The notes: generated by a model not told the origin, from the sequence alone. DNA of 64,000 nt from an uncultured Octadecabacter sp. (GCA_937891785.1 CALAGN010000071.1:1-64000); one strand, 5' to 3'. Positions 8,616-19,972 are shown, numbered from the stretch's first letter. A program made the numbers and translations.

Positions 8616-10213
8616 CGGCGCTGTGCAACCCACAGTTCGACGCGTCGATTTATCTGGCGACCCCATTCCGTATCATCACACCCCATCGGCAAGGCTTCTC
8701 CAAATGCTTCGGTTTCGATCGTCACAGATTGCGGAAGCCCTTCGCCCAAAGCCTCAACAACGGCGCGGCGCACCGATTCAGCACGCGCGCTTGAAAGATC
8801 GCGATTTGGCTTGGCAGGGCCGCGCCCGTCGCTAAATCCAACCAGCATCAACACCCGCCCATCATGGCGACCGTCGTGAATATCGCGCGCCAATTGTAAC
8901 ACTTTGGACCGAGACTGTGCATCAAGCCGGGTCGATCCGATCTCGAACCGGAATGTTGTAGAGAGCCTTACTTGCGGGCCCAGAACGCGCATCATCCGCT
9001 GCAATTCAATGAGCGGCACCTCATCGCCTGCGGCAATGATCGCCTGCGCCAGCCTCTCGCCTTGCCGCGCCAAAGGAATTGGGATCGCAGCCTGATCGAC
9101 AAAACCTGCGCGCCGGATCACCAACTGCGCTGACGGACGACGCAGCCACCCCAGAAATTCATCAACTTCGGGATGCACTCGACGCTGCGGCGTATAAAGG
9201 AATAGAGGCATGGTAAGCGGGTAATCTTCGGTCTTGAGACTCGAAAGCTCCGCTCTGGCACCAGCCCCGCAAGACTCGTGCAACTGTACCGTTTGTGTAT
9301 CGCCCAGCGCACCAAACGGCAAAACACCGATGCTGTTGGGATCGACCATAATCGCTGAGGCCAGATCCCCAACTGTGTCGTGGCGCTGGACTGTTGGCGC
9401 AACGGCGCGGTCAACTGACCCAAGGATTCGCCCTTCGAACCCCTGAGTCTGACCCATCCACGCGGGCAAAAGATGCAACGCGATCTCGCCATCCTCGCCA
9501 CCGATCTCAGCCCAATTCGTCACTTCGCCCGCAAATATGCGAGACAGCGTATCCAGCGAAATACCGGCAATAGCCCGTTCCAGCGAAACAACGGGCACCA
9601 TAGCATCGAGTGCAAGAATGCGGCTGTTACCTTGCCGGTCAAGGGACCCGAGACCTGCTTGGCGCACCATCGCGAGTTCGACCGGATTCACCTCGCGGGC
9701 AGACATGACAATATCTGTATCGTTGGACAGAAGATCGGCAAAACCGTTCGAACTGGTCGTAGAGCGCACAAAGAAATGGATTAGGTCTTGATCTGCACCG
9801 GGCTGGCGCAGCTTGTAGGCGATAATCTCGGCATCGTCAGATGTGACGTCCAGCGTGGCACCGATGTCGCGCGCGTAGGCAGAGATAAGCGGCGAGAGGA
9901 TAGCGTCGGCCATTCGCTGCGCGCCCGACAGCCTGATCGTCGGCACGAAGGATTCAAGATCAGGACAAGTGACGCCCGCGCAGACCAGCCCGTCATGGGA
10001 CAATGTTACCTCGCCGCCGATGGTTTCTATGCGGATAAATCTGCCATCAAAACCCAAAAACCGACCCGATACGCTAAAATTACCCTCGCTCGCAGAGAGC
10101 GTGATGTCTTGCTCTTGGGCAGACAGGCCCGCGCACAGAAAAACGAAAAGTGCGACGAAGACCGCCGCACCCTTCAATCCTGAAAAGCTGTTACTAAACT
10201 TTTTGCACGTCAT
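8612..10213 (-). CDS. Exported PstS-like substrate-binding protein fused to an OmpA domain
   Basis: 533 residues with a signal peptide (hydrophobic stretch about 15-32, cleavage near LSAQEQ). The middle (about 85-370) resembles periplasmic phosphate-type binding proteins of the PstS group, with DTVGDLASAIMVDPNSIGVLP near residues 280-300. The C-terminus (about 415-533) is an OmpA/MotB-type peptidoglycan-binding domain (LVGFSDGRG, then NRDLSSARAESVRRAV and GRQINRRVELWV). The protein should therefore be periplasmic and anchored to peptidoglycan. No Pst permease or ATPase is nearby, so transport is not implied; the ligand is unknown. Its ATG overlaps the stop of the preceding membrane-anchored gene (ATGA at 10210-10213). 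The stop overlaps radC convergently by 4 bases. Confidence 0.75.
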   Translation of the reverse strand: MTCKKFSNSFSGLKGAAVFVALFVFLCAGLSAQEQDITLSASEGNFSVSGRFLGFDGRFIRIETIGGEVTLSHDGLVCAGVTCPDLESFVPTIRLSGAQRMADAILSPLISAYARDIGATLDVTSDDAEIIAYKLRQPGADQDLIHFFVRSTTSSNGFADLLSNDTDIVMSAREVNPVELAMVRQAGLGSLDRQGNSRILALDAMVPVVSLERAIAGISLDTLSRIFAGEVTNWAEIGGEDGEIALHLLPAWMGQTQGFEGRILGSVDRAVAPTVQRHDTVGDLASAIMVDPNSIGVLPFGALGDTQTVQLHESCGAGARAELSSLKTEDYPLTMPLFLYTPQRRVHPEVDEFLGWLRRPSAQLVIRRAGFVDQAAIPIPLARQGERLAQAIIAAGDEVPLIELQRMMRVLGPQVRLSTTFRFEIGSTRLDAQSRSKVLQLARDIHDGRHDGRVLMLVGFSDGRGPAKPNRDLSSARAESVRRAVVEALGEGLPQSVTIETEAFGEALPMGCDDTEWGRQINRRVELWVAQRR

Positions 10214-11286
10214 CTTGCTGCGAGCGTCAGGTCCCGAAACATATTTTTCAATAGAATAAAGTCACCGACCGTATCGCAGCTTGGCATTGTCATAGTAAGA
10301 TCGAGCGCCTCAGACTCCGCACCCGGCATAATCTGAATGGATTGTGCGGAAATCTCGCGGCCACAATTTCCTGCTGTAATCTCGGCTTCTACGGATAGGA
10401 CGACGTCACCGTCCAACGTGCCCATGCCCGATGGGAATGAATAGACTTCGACCATGAAGCCCGCGTCAACGGCCGCGTCACCATGCCGGGTCATGAACCC
10501 GGATTCGCCTGAGATTGCTGACGGCATATCACCCATTGCAGCCGCCCAAATATGTCCATCTTGGCCATAGCCCGCCCCAAATTCCTGCGCATGAAGCTGC
10601 AAGCCCGTGTCGCCGCTCCACTGAAGGACCGCACGGTCAAAATTGCCAACATCTAGCGTTGTTAGGGTCGCGACAGCACCTTCCCCGTTGTCAAAAGCAG
10701 CGATAAACACGGCCGATTCTGCAAGCGATGGGCTGGTGAATTCGGAGGTGCCATCGGCATCGGTCAGGACCGTGAACATCATACCTTGGTGATGGATCGT
10801 TGCTGTTGCGTTGGGTTGGCAGGGGGCTGACAAAAACAGATCGACCATCGCCATATCAACGGCCACGCCTGTCATTTGTACCGTACATGCCTGTGCTGCA
10901 CGTGGTTCTTGCAAGATTGCGTCGCTTGTGGGCGCATCTGTTTCGAGGGCGGCAAGTTGTATAGGGGCCGGGGCACGATCCGGTGCCAGTTCTGTCGCAG
11001 GAACGGCGATTGCAGCAATCAAGTCTTCGCCTTGCGGAGGCGTGATCATCGGGCCGTCTGCCGGGTTGGGTACAAAGCCTGCCTCTTGGGCTGGGGCCAT
11101 ATCGTCTTGGGTTATCGAATCAAAAGACACGGCCACGACGGGCGCAACGACAACCGCTGCGTTCGCTGGCGGTGCGTCGTTCCCCAGTCGGGATGCCAGC
11201 GCTTCACCGTTTTGCATCACAAAACCGATGCCAAGCGCGACGGCAAACGTGCCGCCTGCCATAATAATCTGCGTCGTACGGGACAT
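10210..11286 (-). CDS. Hypothetical membrane-anchored periplasmic protein
   Basis: 358 residues. One N-terminal hydrophobic helix (about 7-24: IIMAGGTFAVALGIGFVM) is followed by an Ala/Pro-rich linker (to about 130) and a beta-rich C-terminal part with four cysteines (near C134, C153 and two close to the end). The hydrophobic segment could be an uncleaved anchor. I do not recognise a domain. It is translationally coupled to the PstS-like/OmpA protein downstream, so the two probably act together at the envelope (inference). It follows secA in the same direction after 116 bases. Confidence 0.6.
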   Translation of the reverse strand: MSRTTQIIMAGGTFAVALGIGFVMQNGEALASRLGNDAPPANAAVVVAPVVAVSFDSITQDDMAPAQEAGFVPNPADGPMITPPQGEDLIAAIAVPATELAPDRAPAPIQLAALETDAPTSDAILQEPRAAQACTVQMTGVAVDMAMVDLFLSAPCQPNATATIHHQGMMFTVLTDADGTSEFTSPSLAESAVFIAAFDNGEGAVATLTTLDVGNFDRAVLQWSGDTGLQLHAQEFGAGYGQDGHIWAAAMGDMPSAISGESGFMTRHGDAAVDAGFMVEVYSFPSGMGTLDGDVVLSVEAEITAGNCGREISAQSIQIMPGAESEALDLTMTMPSCDTVGDFILLKNMFRDLTLAAR

Positions 11287-11402
11287 TGTATGCCTCCTTC
11301 TCCTGGCGGAATTGGAGGCAATTTGCCAAATAAAGGTGGCCTTAGAAGGTCATGACAAGGGTTTGTTCATGGCCGAAATCAGGCACAAACCGGACGGTGG
11401 CG

Positions 11403-14099
11403 CTAGGCCAGCCGCCCATGACAGTGCTTGAATTTGTTGCCTGACCCACACGGGCACGCATCGTTACGCCCTGGATTTCCCCATGTGGTGGGATCCTTTT
11501 CATGAAATCCCGCCATTGCGTTTTCAGCGACCGCAGGACTATCGGCACCAGTCGCGGCAGCTTGCATTTGTTTTTGCTGTGCAGCGACTTGCGCCATCAT
11601 TGCTTGCTGTTCTTCTTCGGTCATCGGGCGAATCTGCGACAGTTTTTTCGTCACATCTTCGCGCAGGCTATCAAGCAGACCTTCGAATAACTGAAAACTC
11701 TCGGTTTTGTATTCGTTCAGCGGATCACGCTGGGCATAGCCACGGAAACCGACAACAGACCGAAGGTGCTCCAATGTCAGAAGGTGCTCGCGCCATTTTG
11801 CGTCAATTGTTTGCAGCAAGATCTGCTTTTCAATGTTGCGCATGGTCTCGGCGCCAAAGCTTAAGGTCTTTTCAGCCATCAACTTGTCGGTCGCCTCTTC
11901 CAGACGTTCGCGCATGTCGGATTGATCAACGCCGTCCTCGTCAGCCCATGCCATCACGGGCAGATTAATGCCAAGCTGTGCGATCACGGCGGCATAGAGC
12001 CCTTCGGCATCCCACTGGTCGGCATAGCTTTTTGGCGGAAGATACTGATTGACCAGATCCTCGATCACCTGTTGACGCATATCCTGCGCAATCTCGGCCA
12101 GATCCTGGGCTTCCATGATTTCGCGACGTTGACCAAAAATGACCTTACGTTGATCATTCATTACGTCGTCAAATTTCAGCAACTGCTTGCGAATGTCAAA
12201 GTTGCGGCCTTCAACTTTGGCTTGCGCGCGCTCAAGTGATTTGTTGACCCAGGGGTGCACAATCGCTTCGCCGTCTTTCATGCCAAGTGATGACAGTACC
12301 TTATCGAGCCGTTCAGATCCGAAAATGCGCATCAAGTCATCTTCTAGTGACAAGTAGAACGACGACCGACCCGGGTCACCCTGACGGCCAGATCGACCGC
12401 GCAACTGGTTATCAATCCGGCGGCTTTCATGGCGTTCGGTTGCCAGAACGAACAGACCACCGGCGGCCTTCACGGCCTCTTCGTCAGATTTGTGCGCAGC
12501 TTCTATCCGCGTGCGGACCTCTTCGTTGTCGTCATCAGGCGACGCGTCAATCGCGGCCATCACAAGCATCTCGACGTTGCCGCCAAGTTTGATGTCTGTG
12601 CCGCGCCCAGCCATGTTTGTGGCAATCGTCACCGCGCCCGACTTGCCTGCGTCGGCAATGATTTGCGCTTCTTGCTCGTGCTGGCGGGCATTCAGAACGT
12701 TGTGCGTAATCCCTTCGCCAGTCAGCATCTGGCTTAGGGATTCGGACTTTTCAATTGAGGTGGTGCCGACAAGAATTGGCTGGCCCCTGTCGTTCGCCTC
12801 TTTGACGGCCTTTACGACGCCTTCGAATTTTTCCTTGGTGGTGCGGAAAACCTGATCGTGGTCATCAACCCGCGCGATGGGCTGATTTGTTGGAACCTCG
12901 ACAACGCCAAGGCCATAGATTTCCGCGAACTCCTCGGCCTCGGTCAATGCGGTACCGGTCATGCCGGACAACTTGTTATAAAGTCGGAAGTAGTTCTGGA
13001 AAGTGACCGATGCCAGCGTGACGTTTTCAGGCTGAATCTTGCAGTTTTCTTTGGCTTCAATCGCCTGATGCAGTCCATCTGACAAACGGCGTCCTGCCAT
13101 CATACGGCCAGTGAATTCGTCAATCAGCACGACTTCTTCATCGCGGACGATATAGTCCTTGTCGCGCGTGAACAGCTTGTGAGCTCGCAAACCTTGGTTC
13201 ACGTGGTGAACGATTGTCGTGCTTTCTGGATCATAAAGCGACTGATCCATTGGCAAGATACCTTCAGCATGCAGACGGTCCTCGAGGAAATCGTTGCCCT
13301 CGTCTGTAAAGGTTACGTTGCGGGTTTTTTCATCAAGCGTGAAGTGTTCGTCGGTCAGAAACGGAATCAGCAGATCAATAGTTTTATAAAGCTCGCTCCG
13401 GTCCTCCGCAGGTCCAGAAATAATTAACGGCGTGCGTGCTTCGTCGATCAGGATACTGTCAACCTCGTCCACAATCGCATAATTGTGGTCGCGCTGGTGC
13501 ATCTGGCTCAATTCGGACTTCATGTTGTCGCGCAGATAATCAAAGCCAAGTTCGTTGTTTGTCGCATAGGTCACATCGCAAAGGTATGCGGCCTTTTTCT
13601 CGTCATCGGGTTGGCGCGGATAGATAACACCCGTCGTCAGGCCCAGCGCGCCATAGACCTTGCTCATCCACTCGGCATCGCGTCTGGCTAGATAGTCGTT
13701 GACCGTGACGATATGCACGCCTTTGCCCGTGAGCGCATTCAGATACGCTGGGAAGGTCGCGACCAAGGTTTTACCTTCGCCTGTCTTCATCTCGGAAATG
13801 TTGCCCTGGTGCAGAAAGACCCCGCCCATCAACTGCGTGTCAAAGGCCCGCAGGCCCAACGCGCGCTTGGCGGCTTCACGACAGTTGGCAAAGGCCTCGG
13901 GCAGGATCGCATCCAGATGCTCGCCGGACATGGCACGTTTTGCCAGTTCCTCGGTCTTGGCTTTGATGCCCTCATCGCTGAGCTTTTCAGACTCTGGCTC
14001 AAGCGCGTTGATCTGCTCGATCAGCGGGCGCGTCGCCTTGATCTTGCGGTCATTGGGTGTGCCAAACACCTTCTTGGCAATAGTTCCGATTCCCAGCAT
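11403..14099 (-). CDS. secA: Preprotein translocase ATPase SecA
   Basis: 898 residues from the ATG at 14099, which has GGAGA at the right distance; a longer in-frame start 34 codons upstream lacks family similarity. SecA drives unfolded preproteins through SecYEG with ATP. The Walker A region ([17 protein letters not shown], near residue 104) is present, and [20 protein letters not shown] lies near 210-230. The preprotein cross-linking domain, the second nucleotide-binding fold ([12 protein letters not shown]) and the C-terminal zinc-binding tail ([17 protein letters not shown]) that binds SecB are all present. The neighbouring divergent parvulin acts on secreted proteins. Confidence 0.99.
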   Translation of the reverse strand: MLGIGTIAKKVFGTPNDRKIKATRPLIEQINALEPESEKLSDEGIKAKTEELAKRAMSGEHLDAILPEAFANCREAAKRALGLRAFDTQLMGGVFLHQGNISEMKTGEGKTLVATFPAYLNALTGKGVHIVTVNDYLARRDAEWMSKVYGALGLTTGVIYPRQPDDEKKAAYLCDVTYATNNELGFDYLRDNMKSELSQMHQRDHNYAIVDEVDSILIDEARTPLIISGPAEDRSELYKTIDLLIPFLTDEHFTLDEKTRNVTFTDEGNDFLEDRLHAEGILPMDQSLYDPESTTIVHHVNQGLRAHKLFTRDKDYIVRDEEVVLIDEFTGRMMAGRRLSDGLHQAIEAKENCKIQPENVTLASVTFQNYFRLYNKLSGMTGTALTEAEEFAEIYGLGVVEVPTNQPIARVDDHDQVFRTTKEKFEGVVKAVKEANDRGQPILVGTTSIEKSESLSQMLTGEGITHNVLNARQHEQEAQIIADAGKSGAVTIATNMAGRGTDIKLGGNVEMLVMAAIDASPDDDNEEVRTRIEAAHKSDEEAVKAAGGLFVLATERHESRRIDNQLRGRSGRQGDPGRSSFYLSLEDDLMRIFGSERLDKVLSSLGMKDGEAIVHPWVNKSLERAQAKVEGRNFDIRKQLLKFDDVMNDQRKVIFGQRREIMEAQDLAEIAQDMRQQVIEDLVNQYLPPKSYADQWDAEGLYAAVIAQLGINLPVMAWADEDGVDQSDMRERLEEATDKLMAEKTLSFGAETMRNIEKQILLQTIDAKWREHLLTLEHLRSVVGFRGYAQRDPLNEYKTESFQLFEGLLDSLREDVTKKLSQIRPMTEEEQQAMMAQVAAQQKQMQAAATGADSPAVAENAMAGFHEKDPTTWGNPGRNDACPCGSGNKFKHCHGRLA

Positions 14100-14273
14100 G
14101 TTCTCTCCGACGCCTGCCTTGGTCAAATAATGAGGAGGTTGGTTGCCCCTGTCGGGCATGGCCCCTAGAAATGGCGCCAAGACCGGCCCCCTAAGGACCA
14201 TAGAGCGATGTAAGGGGCCGCATACACACTGTCAACGTCACGCGCTCGCGTGGCCCATCAAGGGATCGTTAAT

Positions 14274-15113
14274 ATGCACTTTAAGGCGAAATTTCTGGCC
14301 TCCGCGGCTCTCGCACTTGTTCTTACCACCTCTGCACAGGCCCAAAGCGCCAGTGACGTCGTTGCGACAGTGAACGGCACAGCCATTACGTTGGGCGAGA
14401 TGATCATCACGCGCGCGCAGCTTCCGCAGCAATATCAGGCACTGCCCAACGATGTTTTGTTCGAAGGGATCCTTGAACAGCTGATCCAACAGCAACTTTT
14501 GGCTGACCAGCTTGAGGTTGAACCTTCCCGCGTCGCCATTGCGCTAGCAAACGAGGCGCGGAGCCTGCGCGCTGGTGAGGTAATTACCGAAATCACAGAA
14601 ACTGCAGTGTCTGAAGTGGCGCTACAGGCCGCCTATGACGCACAGTTTGCTGATGCAGCACCCGCTACGGAATTTAGTGCGGCACACATCTTGGTCGAAA
14701 CCGAGGAAGAGGCGCTGGCCGTGAAGGCCGACATCGACGGCGGTGCTGATTTCGCAGAGACCGCGCGCAACGTTTCAACGGGTCCATCTGGCCCCAACGG
14801 TGGTGATTTGGGCTGGTTCAGTGCGGGTATGATGGTCGCGCCGTTCGAAGAAGCCGTGATGTCGCTTGAAGCCGGCGATGTGTCAAACCCTGTGGAGACT
14901 CAGTTTGGCTGGCACGTCATCAAGCTCAACGAAACGCGCGAACAGGAATTGCCTACACTTGATTCCATGCGCGAAGAGCTGACCGGCGCGCTGCAATCTG
15001 ATGCGATCGAAACCCGCTTGGCCGAGCTTCAGGAAGCGGCCGAGATCGCGCTCCCTGACGAAGGCGCATTTGATCCCGAGTTGCTGATCAACCTCGATTT
15101 GCTGAAGGACTAA
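14274..15113 (+). CDS. Periplasmic parvulin-type peptidyl-prolyl isomerase (SurA/PrsA-like)
   Basis: 279 residues from ATG 14274 (AAGGGA at 14260-14265 is the ribosome-binding site; the in-frame ATG at 14250 has none). A Sec signal peptide ends near AQAQS (residue 24). An N-terminal helical chaperone part with VNGTAITLGEMI is followed by a rotamase domain (about residues 125-215) with AAHILVETEEEA, the GPNGGDLGWF motif and FGWHVIKL. It should help fold or deliver exported outer-membrane proteins. It is divergent from secA and 5 bases upstream of argJ, forming a secA-side cluster seen in Rhodobacterales (from memory). Confidence 0.9.
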   Translation: MHFKAKFLASAALALVLTTSAQAQSASDVVATVNGTAITLGEMIITRAQLPQQYQALPNDVLFEGILEQLIQQQLLADQLEVEPSRVAIALANEARSLRAGEVITEITETAVSEVALQAAYDAQFADAAPATEFSAAHILVETEEEALAVKADIDGGADFAETARNVSTGPSGPNGGDLGWFSAGMMVAPFEEAVMSLEAGDVSNPVETQFGWHVIKLNETREQELPTLDSMREELTGALQSDAIETRLAELQEAAEIALPDEGAFDPELLINLDLLKD

Positions 15114-15118
15114 TTGAA

Positions 15119-16333
15119 ATGACCCTATCGCCCCTCGCCCCGGCAGGCTTTCCAGACCTACCGACCATTGATGGTGTCCGTTTTGCTGCTGTGGCGGCGG
15201 GGGTGCGATACAAAGGTCGAACCGATGTGATGCTTGTTGAGCTGGCCGAAGGATCGGTCGTGGCCGGTGTCTTTACACGGTCCTCGACCCGTTCGGCCCC
15301 TGTTTTGGATTGCGAAACAAAGATAAAATTTGGCGGGGAGGGGCGTGCGGCATTTCTTGTGAATTCCGGCAATTCAAACGCCTTTACCGGAAGCGCTGGT
15401 GACACCTCGGTCGCAGCTATTGTCGCGGCAGTGTCTGACGCCACTGGCGTCGAAAATCACCGCGTCTTTACGTCCTCGACCGGGGTGATTGGCGAACCGC
15501 TGCCCCACGACCGAATCACCGTCAAACTCGCCGACCTGAACAGCGCGCTTGATGCGGATGGCATCGAAGGTGCCGCGCAGGCAATCATGACCACTGATAC
15601 ATTTGCCAAAGGCAGTGGCCGCACGGTGACGATCGACGGCAGGCCCGTAAGGATCGCAGGCATCGCCAAAGGGTCAGGGATGATAGCGCCGGATATGGCG
15701 ACGATGCTTGTCTATATCTTTACCGATGCCGTGATCAGTCAAAGCGCGCTGCAGTCCCTGCTGGGCACGCTCACTGATCAGACGTTTAACTGCATCACCG
15801 TCGACAGCGATACATCAACCTCCGATACCCTGCTGATGGGTGCCACAGGCGCATCAGGCGTTGACGTAGGCGAGAGCGCGGCCTTTGCCCAAGCGCTTCA
15901 CGATGTGATGCTTGATCTTGCCCATCTTGTGGTGCGCGATGGTGAAGGTGCGACAAAATTTGTCGAGGTGCGTGTAAGCGGTGCGGCCACGGACGCAGAT
16001 GCCCGCAAGGTTGGCCTGGCAATCGCGAATAGCCCGTTGGTTAAGACCGCAATTGCTGGCGAAGACCCCAACTGGGGCCGGATCGTGATGGCCGTTGGTA
16101 AATCTGGTGCACAGGCTAATCGTGACAAGCTGACGATCCGCTTTGGCGATATTGTTGTGGCCGAAAACGGTTGGGTTTCGCCTGACTACGCGGAAAAGGC
16201 CGGTGCCGATTACATGAAGCAGCAAGACCTCTGTATCTCGGTCGATATGGGGCTAGCGGGCGGAATGGCGACAGTCTGGACTTGCGATCTGACGCACGGT
16301 TATATCCAGATCAACGCAGATTACCGGTCGTGA
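15119..16333 (+). CDS. argJ: Bifunctional glutamate N-acetyltransferase / ornithine acetyltransferase
   Basis: 404 residues, the normal length. ArgJ recycles the acetyl group from N-acetylornithine to glutamate and can start the arginine pathway. The self-cleavage motif KGSGMIAPDMATML, with the nucleophilic threonine after MA, is intact near residues 181-194; the protein is processed to alpha and beta chains there. The N-terminal VNSGNSNAFTG and C-terminal GEDPNWGRI motifs are present. It is in an operon between the parvulin and mutT. argG elsewhere in the window belongs to the same pathway. Confidence 0.98.
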   Translation: MTLSPLAPAGFPDLPTIDGVRFAAVAAGVRYKGRTDVMLVELAEGSVVAGVFTRSSTRSAPVLDCETKIKFGGEGRAAFLVNSGNSNAFTGSAGDTSVAAIVAAVSDATGVENHRVFTSSTGVIGEPLPHDRITVKLADLNSALDADGIEGAAQAIMTTDTFAKGSGRTVTIDGRPVRIAGIAKGSGMIAPDMATMLVYIFTDAVISQSALQSLLGTLTDQTFNCITVDSDTSTSDTLLMGATGASGVDVGESAAFAQALHDVMLDLAHLVVRDGEGATKFVEVRVSGAATDADARKVGLAIANSPLVKTAIAGEDPNWGRIVMAVGKSGAQANRDKLTIRFGDIVVAENGWVSPDYAEKAGADYMKQQDLCISVDMGLAGGMATVWTCDLTHGYIQINADYRS

Positions 16334-16728
16334 AAACCATTCTTGTAAGCGCGGTCGCGTTGATCGACGTGGACGGGCGCGTTCTGCTGGCGCAACGCCC
16401 GGAAGGCAAATCGATGGCCGGGCTTTGGGAATTTCCAGGCGGCAAGGTTGAAAAGGGCGAAACCCCCGAAGCTGCCCTGATCCGCGAGCTGCAAGAGGAA
16501 CTGGGCATCGATACTTGGCAGTCCTGCCTTGCACCACTTACTTTTGCCAGCCACGCATATGACGACTTTCACCTTTTAATGCCGCTATTTGCCTGCCGCA
16601 AATGGGAGGGGACACCAATCGCGCGCGAGGGGCAGACGCTCGTGTGGGTCCGTGCCCATGATCTGCGAAGTTACCCCATGCCACCCGCCGATATTCCGCT
16701 GATTCCAATCATTCGGGACTGGCTTTAA
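16330..16728 (+). CDS. mutT: Nudix hydrolase MutT (8-oxo-dGTP diphosphatase-like)
   Basis: 132 residues from GTG 16330, which overlaps the argJ stop (GTGA); the longer frame start at 16282 lies within argJ. The Nudix box is complete (GGKVEKGETPEAALIRELQEELGI, residues about 37-60, with the catalytic REx2EE core). AQRPEGKSMAGLWEFPGGK is typical of MutT, which removes oxidised dGTP from the nucleotide pool. Substrate specificity is inferred. A strong terminator follows. Confidence 0.88.
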   Translation: MKTILVSAVALIDVDGRVLLAQRPEGKSMAGLWEFPGGKVEKGETPEAALIRELQEELGIDTWQSCLAPLTFASHAYDDFHLLMPLFACRKWEGTPIAREGQTLVWVRAHDLRSYPMPPADIPLIPIIRDWL

Positions 16729-16786
16729 GGTTTTCGGCGGGATTGTTGTAAATGTTGGCAACCGGACATTTGAAGGCAATGAGTGC

Positions 16787-16816
16787 AAAAGGGGACACCA
16801 AAGCGTCCCCTTTTTG
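16787..16816. terminator. Bidirectional terminator between mutT and infB
   Basis: AAAAGGGGAC (16787-16796) pairs with GTCCCCTTTT (16805-16814) around an 8-base loop, followed by a T-run. The A-run on the other side makes it work for the leftward infB transcript as well. Confidence 0.85.
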
Positions 16817-16836
16817 TTCTTTATAATCGTATCTCG

Positions 16837-19320
16837 TTACAGATTGCGCTCGACCTCTTCGCGCTCGAAAATCTCAATAACATCATCGGCGCGAATGTCT
16901 TCGTAGTTTTCAAACGCCATGCCGCATTCCTGGCCGGACTGCACTTCGGGCACTTCGTCCTTGAAACGCTTGAGCGTCTTAAGCGTGCCTTCGTGGATCA
17001 CCACATCATCGCGCAGCAAACGCACACCAGCGGAACGGCGCGCCACGCCCTCGGTCACCAGACAACCGGCGACTTTACCGATACCGGTCACTTTGAACAC
17101 TTCTTTGATCGTCGAATAACCGATGAACTTTTCACGGATTTCGGCAGACAGCAGGCCAGAAGCTGCAGCTTTTATATCGTCCACAAGATCATAGATGATC
17201 GAGTAATAGCGGATCTCGACACCCTTCTGGTTCGCCGACTGACGTGCTGATGCATTTGCACGCACGTTAAAGCCGATCACCGGTGCACCAGAGGCTTCCG
17301 CCAGACCGATATCGCTTTCTGTGATCGCGCCCACACCGGAATGCAAAACCCGGACGCGGACTTCGTCGTTACCAATTTTTGCCATCGCCTGAACGATCGC
17401 TTCGGTCGAGCCCTGCACGTCACCTTTCACAAGGATCGGCAGTTCAGACACGTTCTTATCGGCTTTGGCGTTTGCCATCAATTGATCAAGCGTCACAGCA
17501 GCACCCGCTACTGCGCGTTTCTCTTTAGCGGCGTTCGCACGGTATTCCGCAATCTCGCGTGCCTGCGCTTCGGTCGATGTTACGTTCAGCACGTCCCCAG
17601 CTTCGGGCGTGCCATTAAGTCCAAGAACTTCGACAGGAACAGAGGGGCCAGCTTCTTTGATGCGCTCGCCTTTGTCGTTGATCAGCGCGCGGACTTTGCC
17701 CCACTGCTCACCGACAACAAAGATATCGCCTTGGCGCAGCGTACCTGTTTCCACGAGCACGGTTGCGACAGGGCCGCGGCCCACGTCCAACTGCGCCTCG
17801 ATCACGGCGCCTTGGGCAGCGCGATCTGGGTTGGCTTTAAGCTCAAGAAGTTCCGCTTGTAAGGCAATTGCCTCAAGTAGTTGATCAAGGCCTTGCCCAG
17901 TGATGGCCGACACTTCGACATCTTGCACTTCACCAGACATCTTTTCGACGACGACTTCATGTTGCAGCAAATCGGTGCGAACCTTGGTGGCATTGGCTCC
18001 CGGACGGTCCATTTTGTTGATCGCCACGATCATCGGCACATTTGCCGCCTTCGCATGATTAATCGCCTCGATGGTTTGCGGCATGACTGCGTCATCAGCA
18101 GCAACGACCAGAACAACAATGTCGGTAACTTGGGCGCCACGGGCACGCATCGACGTAAACGCCGCGTGGCCGGGCGTATCAAGGAAGGTCAGAACTGCAC
18201 CTGTGTCGGTCGTCACCTGATAGGCACCGATATGCTGCGTAATTCCGCCGGCTTCACCAGCGACAACCTTTGCATGGCGGATAGCGTCAAGCAGCGAGGT
18301 CTTACCGTGGTCAACGTGACCCATAATCGTGACCACAGGTGGGCGATCCTTAAGGTTCTTTGGATCCTCAACGATCTTGGTGATCACGTCTTCGACGTCA
18401 GCGTCAGAAACACGGACCACCCTGTGGCCGAATTCTTCGATTATCAGTTCGGCGGTATCCGCGTCAATTGATTGGTTCTGCGTCGCCATAATGCCGCTGT
18501 TCATCAGCGATTTCACAACGTCGGACACCTTCTCGGACATCCGGATAGCCAATTCTGACACAGTAATTACCTCGGGCAGCTTCACGTCGCGCATAACCTT
18601 TTCGCGCTCGACGTTCTGGCCCATCGCCTTTTGGCGGGCACGTTCTTGCTTGCGCTTCATCGCGGCCATTGACCGCTGACGGCCACCTTCGCCACCTGTC
18701 AGCGCCTGATTCAACGTCAGCTTACCGGCGCGACGGCTGTCGTCAGCGCCCTTGCTACGCGTAATGCGTTGATCGCGGTCAGCCTCTTTCTTGCGCGGGA
18801 CTGCCTGCGGGGCCGAACGGGTCGGTCCTCTTGCAGCAGCTGCTTCGGAGTCGACAACTGCGGCGGGTGCTGCCGCAGCTTGGGCCGCAGCTTCGGCTTG
18901 ACGCTTGGCCTCAACTTCGGCTTCTGCTTTGGCCTTCAGCGCTTCTTCGCGCTCGCGCTCTTCGCGCTCTTTGACTTCGGCGTCGGCACGGCGCTCTTCG
19001 CGCTCGGCGGCGCGGGCTTTGTCTTCAGCTTCACGCTTGGCCGTATCTTCGGCCTCGCGGACCTTAGACAAGGCCAACGCCTTCATGCGGCGCTCGAGCT
19101 CTACGTCCGAGATGCCAGCAGGCCGCTTGGACGGATCACCGCCCATCGGTGTTCCACCCGAAATCGCAGGTTTTATGGCGCCAGGCTTGGGGACCACAAC
19201 GCGCTTGCGCTTGGTCTCAACCACGACGTTCTTGGTGCGCCCGTGGCTAAAGCTTTGCTTGACGTTCGCAGGACGCGATCCGCCTAGACCAAGTGGTTTT
19301 TTACCGTCGTTATCGCTCAT
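16837..19320 (-). CDS. infB: Translation initiation factor IF-2
   Basis: 827 residues. The long charged N-terminal region (about 90-170, Glu/Arg/Ala-rich with coiled-coil character) precedes the IF2 N-terminal module and the GTPase domain. [15 protein letters not shown] (G1), DTPGHAAF (G3) and NKMDRPGA (G4) are intact. It places initiator fMet-tRNA on the 30S subunit and promotes subunit joining. It ends the leftward rimP-nusA-ylxR/L7Ae-infB operon, overlapping the preceding gene by 4 bases. The terminator lies just beyond the stop. Confidence 0.99.
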   Translation of the reverse strand: MSDNDGKKPLGLGGSRPANVKQSFSHGRTKNVVVETKRKRVVVPKPGAIKPAISGGTPMGGDPSKRPAGISDVELERRMKALALSKVREAEDTAKREAEDKARAAEREERRADAEVKEREEREREEALKAKAEAEVEAKRQAEAAAQAAAAPAAVVDSEAAAARGPTRSAPQAVPRKKEADRDQRITRSKGADDSRRAGKLTLNQALTGGEGGRQRSMAAMKRKQERARQKAMGQNVEREKVMRDVKLPEVITVSELAIRMSEKVSDVVKSLMNSGIMATQNQSIDADTAELIIEEFGHRVVRVSDADVEDVITKIVEDPKNLKDRPPVVTIMGHVDHGKTSLLDAIRHAKVVAGEAGGITQHIGAYQVTTDTGAVLTFLDTPGHAAFTSMRARGAQVTDIVVLVVAADDAVMPQTIEAINHAKAANVPMIVAINKMDRPGANATKVRTDLLQHEVVVEKMSGEVQDVEVSAITGQGLDQLLEAIALQAELLELKANPDRAAQGAVIEAQLDVGRGPVATVLVETGTLRQGDIFVVGEQWGKVRALINDKGERIKEAGPSVPVEVLGLNGTPEAGDVLNVTSTEAQAREIAEYRANAAKEKRAVAGAAVTLDQLMANAKADKNVSELPILVKGDVQGSTEAIVQAMAKIGNDEVRVRVLHSGVGAITESDIGLAEASGAPVIGFNVRANASARQSANQKGVEIRYYSIIYDLVDDIKAAASGLLSAEIREKFIGYSTIKEVFKVTGIGKVAGCLVTEGVARRSAGVRLLRDDVVIHEGTLKTLKRFKDEVPEVQSGQECGMAFENYEDIRADDVIEIFEREEVERNL

Positions 19321-19949
19321 TTAGCTACTATATCCTTCCCGGAGGCACCCTCGCCGCCGTCAATCTCGCGTAAGCCTCTTAGCTTTGTGGCTTCCTCTAC
19401 AACACGGTTGCCGAGTCCACCAGTCGCTAGCGCGCCATGTATCACACTTTGACGCCCAAATGCCAAACCCAATTCCTGCGCGGTCAAGCAACCAAAGAAT
19501 CGGGCACCTTCTGGGGTCCACAGCTTGGCTTTACCGCGCTCGGACCCATCGCTGGCTTGCATCAAGACACGCACCCGCGCGCCACCTGCCAGCCAGCTTT
19601 TTACTTTTTCGAATCCACAGACTGCATATCCGGCTTTTCGTGCCATAGCGATCAGGTCAACAACGCGGCGCACCTGTTGCCGCTCAACCTCTTCCACAAG
19701 GTTTTCGGGCACGTTCACTGGCTGTTTTGCGGACCGGGAAAACTGTCCCTTGGCCGCCTTTTCAAGCACGGCACGTTCAGCAGTCACCCACATCCCACGG
19801 CCCGGCAGTTTGTCGAATACATCGGCAAACACCATATCGTCCGGGCCAACGACAAACCGGATCAGCCCAGATTTTGGCTGGACCTCGCCCGTGACGATGC
19901 ACTTACGTTCCGCTTCGTCGCGGTTTTTGGATTGACCACCTCGTGCCAT
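19317..19949 (-). CDS. YlxR / L7Ae-domain RNA-binding protein
   Basis: 210 residues with two parts. The N-terminal YlxR (DUF448) domain (about 12-75) carries [20 protein letters not shown]. The C-terminal part (about 95-185) resembles the ribosomal L7Ae/L30e fold found fused to YlxR in alphaproteobacteria. The family binds nucleic acid; YlxR has been linked to RNase P in other bacteria. It lies 23 bases after nusA and overlaps infB by 4 bases, so it is translationally coupled to infB. The exact function in this lineage is not established. Confidence 0.85.
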   Translation of the reverse strand: MARGGQSKNRDEAERKCIVTGEVQPKSGLIRFVVGPDDMVFADVFDKLPGRGMWVTAERAVLEKAAKGQFSRSAKQPVNVPENLVEEVERQQVRRVVDLIAMARKAGYAVCGFEKVKSWLAGGARVRVLMQASDGSERGKAKLWTPEGARFFGCLTAQELGLAFGRQSVIHGALATGGLGNRVVEEATKLRGLREIDGGEGASGKDIVAK

Positions 19950-19972
19950 TTCGTGCCCTCGAAGGCCTACGA

